Of a DNA stretch of 64,000 bases, positions 63,953-64,000 are shown piece by piece. The translations under genes were made by a program, and so were the position numbers. Origin of the DNA: Actinomycetota bacterium (lineage in GTDB: Bacteria; Actinomycetota; Actinomycetes; Streptosporangiales; Streptosporangiaceae); NCBI GenBank assembly GCA_027313705.1, contig DAHVDE010000023.1, positions 41,419-105,418 of the forward strand. The letters run 5' to 3'. The notes below the pieces were generated by a model. That model was not told the DNA's origin, searched no databases, and saw only the letters and a program-made list of their open reading frames with translations. Position 1 is the stretch's first letter; each line of letters opens with the position of its first letter.

Positions 63953-64000
63953 TTTAAGGCCGCCGTTCGTTCCCCGCCAGTGCCGCAGGCCCGCCTGCCC

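Overview
The window is a high-GC actinobacterial chromosome segment. It carries a mycothiol gene (mshC), an F420-type LLM oxidoreductase, a 13E12/DUF222 HNH element, a DUF574-type methyltransferase and an XRE/HATPase regulatory pair. Gene content resembles the sterol-catabolism region of Mycobacterium and Rhodococcus, but the order is heavily rearranged, so a soil actinomycete outside those genera is more likely. The exact genus cannot be read from the sequence. No rRNA, tRNA, CRISPR array or complete insertion sequence was recognised.

Left part (1-21549). First come central metabolism and thiol genes: glycerate kinase (cut by the left edge), mshC, pgi, gnd, rpiA, zwf and a GCS2-type glutamate-cysteine ligase-like enzyme. 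A MalY-type aminotransferase follows. Next is a YbhF/YbhS-like exporter operon that ends in its own TetR gene and has a perfect 16-bp palindrome just upstream. Then come a PHP phosphoesterase, an LLM oxidoreductase, a decayed copy of the 13E12-type element, a KstR2-like TetR regulator, a second ABC-2 exporter, two SDR genes, a PNPOx-fold protein, a small hypothetical protein and a MarR regulator.

Middle part (21546-51558). This is a large steroid-catabolism region. A minus-strand operon encodes SDR, DUF35, thiolase-like protein, amidohydrolase and SDR, and may include an aldolase pair. It diverges from a TetR gene. Then follow two acyl-CoA dehydrogenases, an SDR, and an operon of a MaoC hydratase (chsH3-like), echA20, ipdA, ipdB and ipdC. 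An intact DUF222-HNH element sits between ipdC and fadA6. After that come soxR, fadE26/fadE27 (ChsE4/ChsE5), fadD19, a nitronate-monooxygenase-like gene, echA19, a serpin-like gene, an Rv3521/ltp4/ltp3-like operon, cyp125 and fadA5. Together these cover activation and beta-oxidation of the sterol side chain and late C/D-ring opening.

Right part (51555-63952). A four-gene regulatory island (pentapeptide-repeat protein, methyltransferase, XRE regulator, HATPase) separates fadA5 from the ring-degradation block: ipdF, fadE30, fadD3, an enoyl-CoA hydratase, fadE31, fadE32, fadE33, and hsaB at the edge.

Regulation is unusually legible. Five palindromes of the KstR type (TAGAAC-NN-GTTCTA) precede fadA6, fadE26, fadD19/echA19, the Rv3521-like gene and cyp125/fadA5. 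One exact KstR2-type box (ANCAAGNNCTTGNT) lies between fadE30 and fadD3. A third class, CTAGAA-N5-TTCTAG, occurs only around the TetR gene at 26091, the acyl-CoA dehydrogenase operon at 26789 and the chsH3-echA20-ipdABC operon. This suggests that a local regulator has taken over genes that KstR2 controls in mycobacteria.
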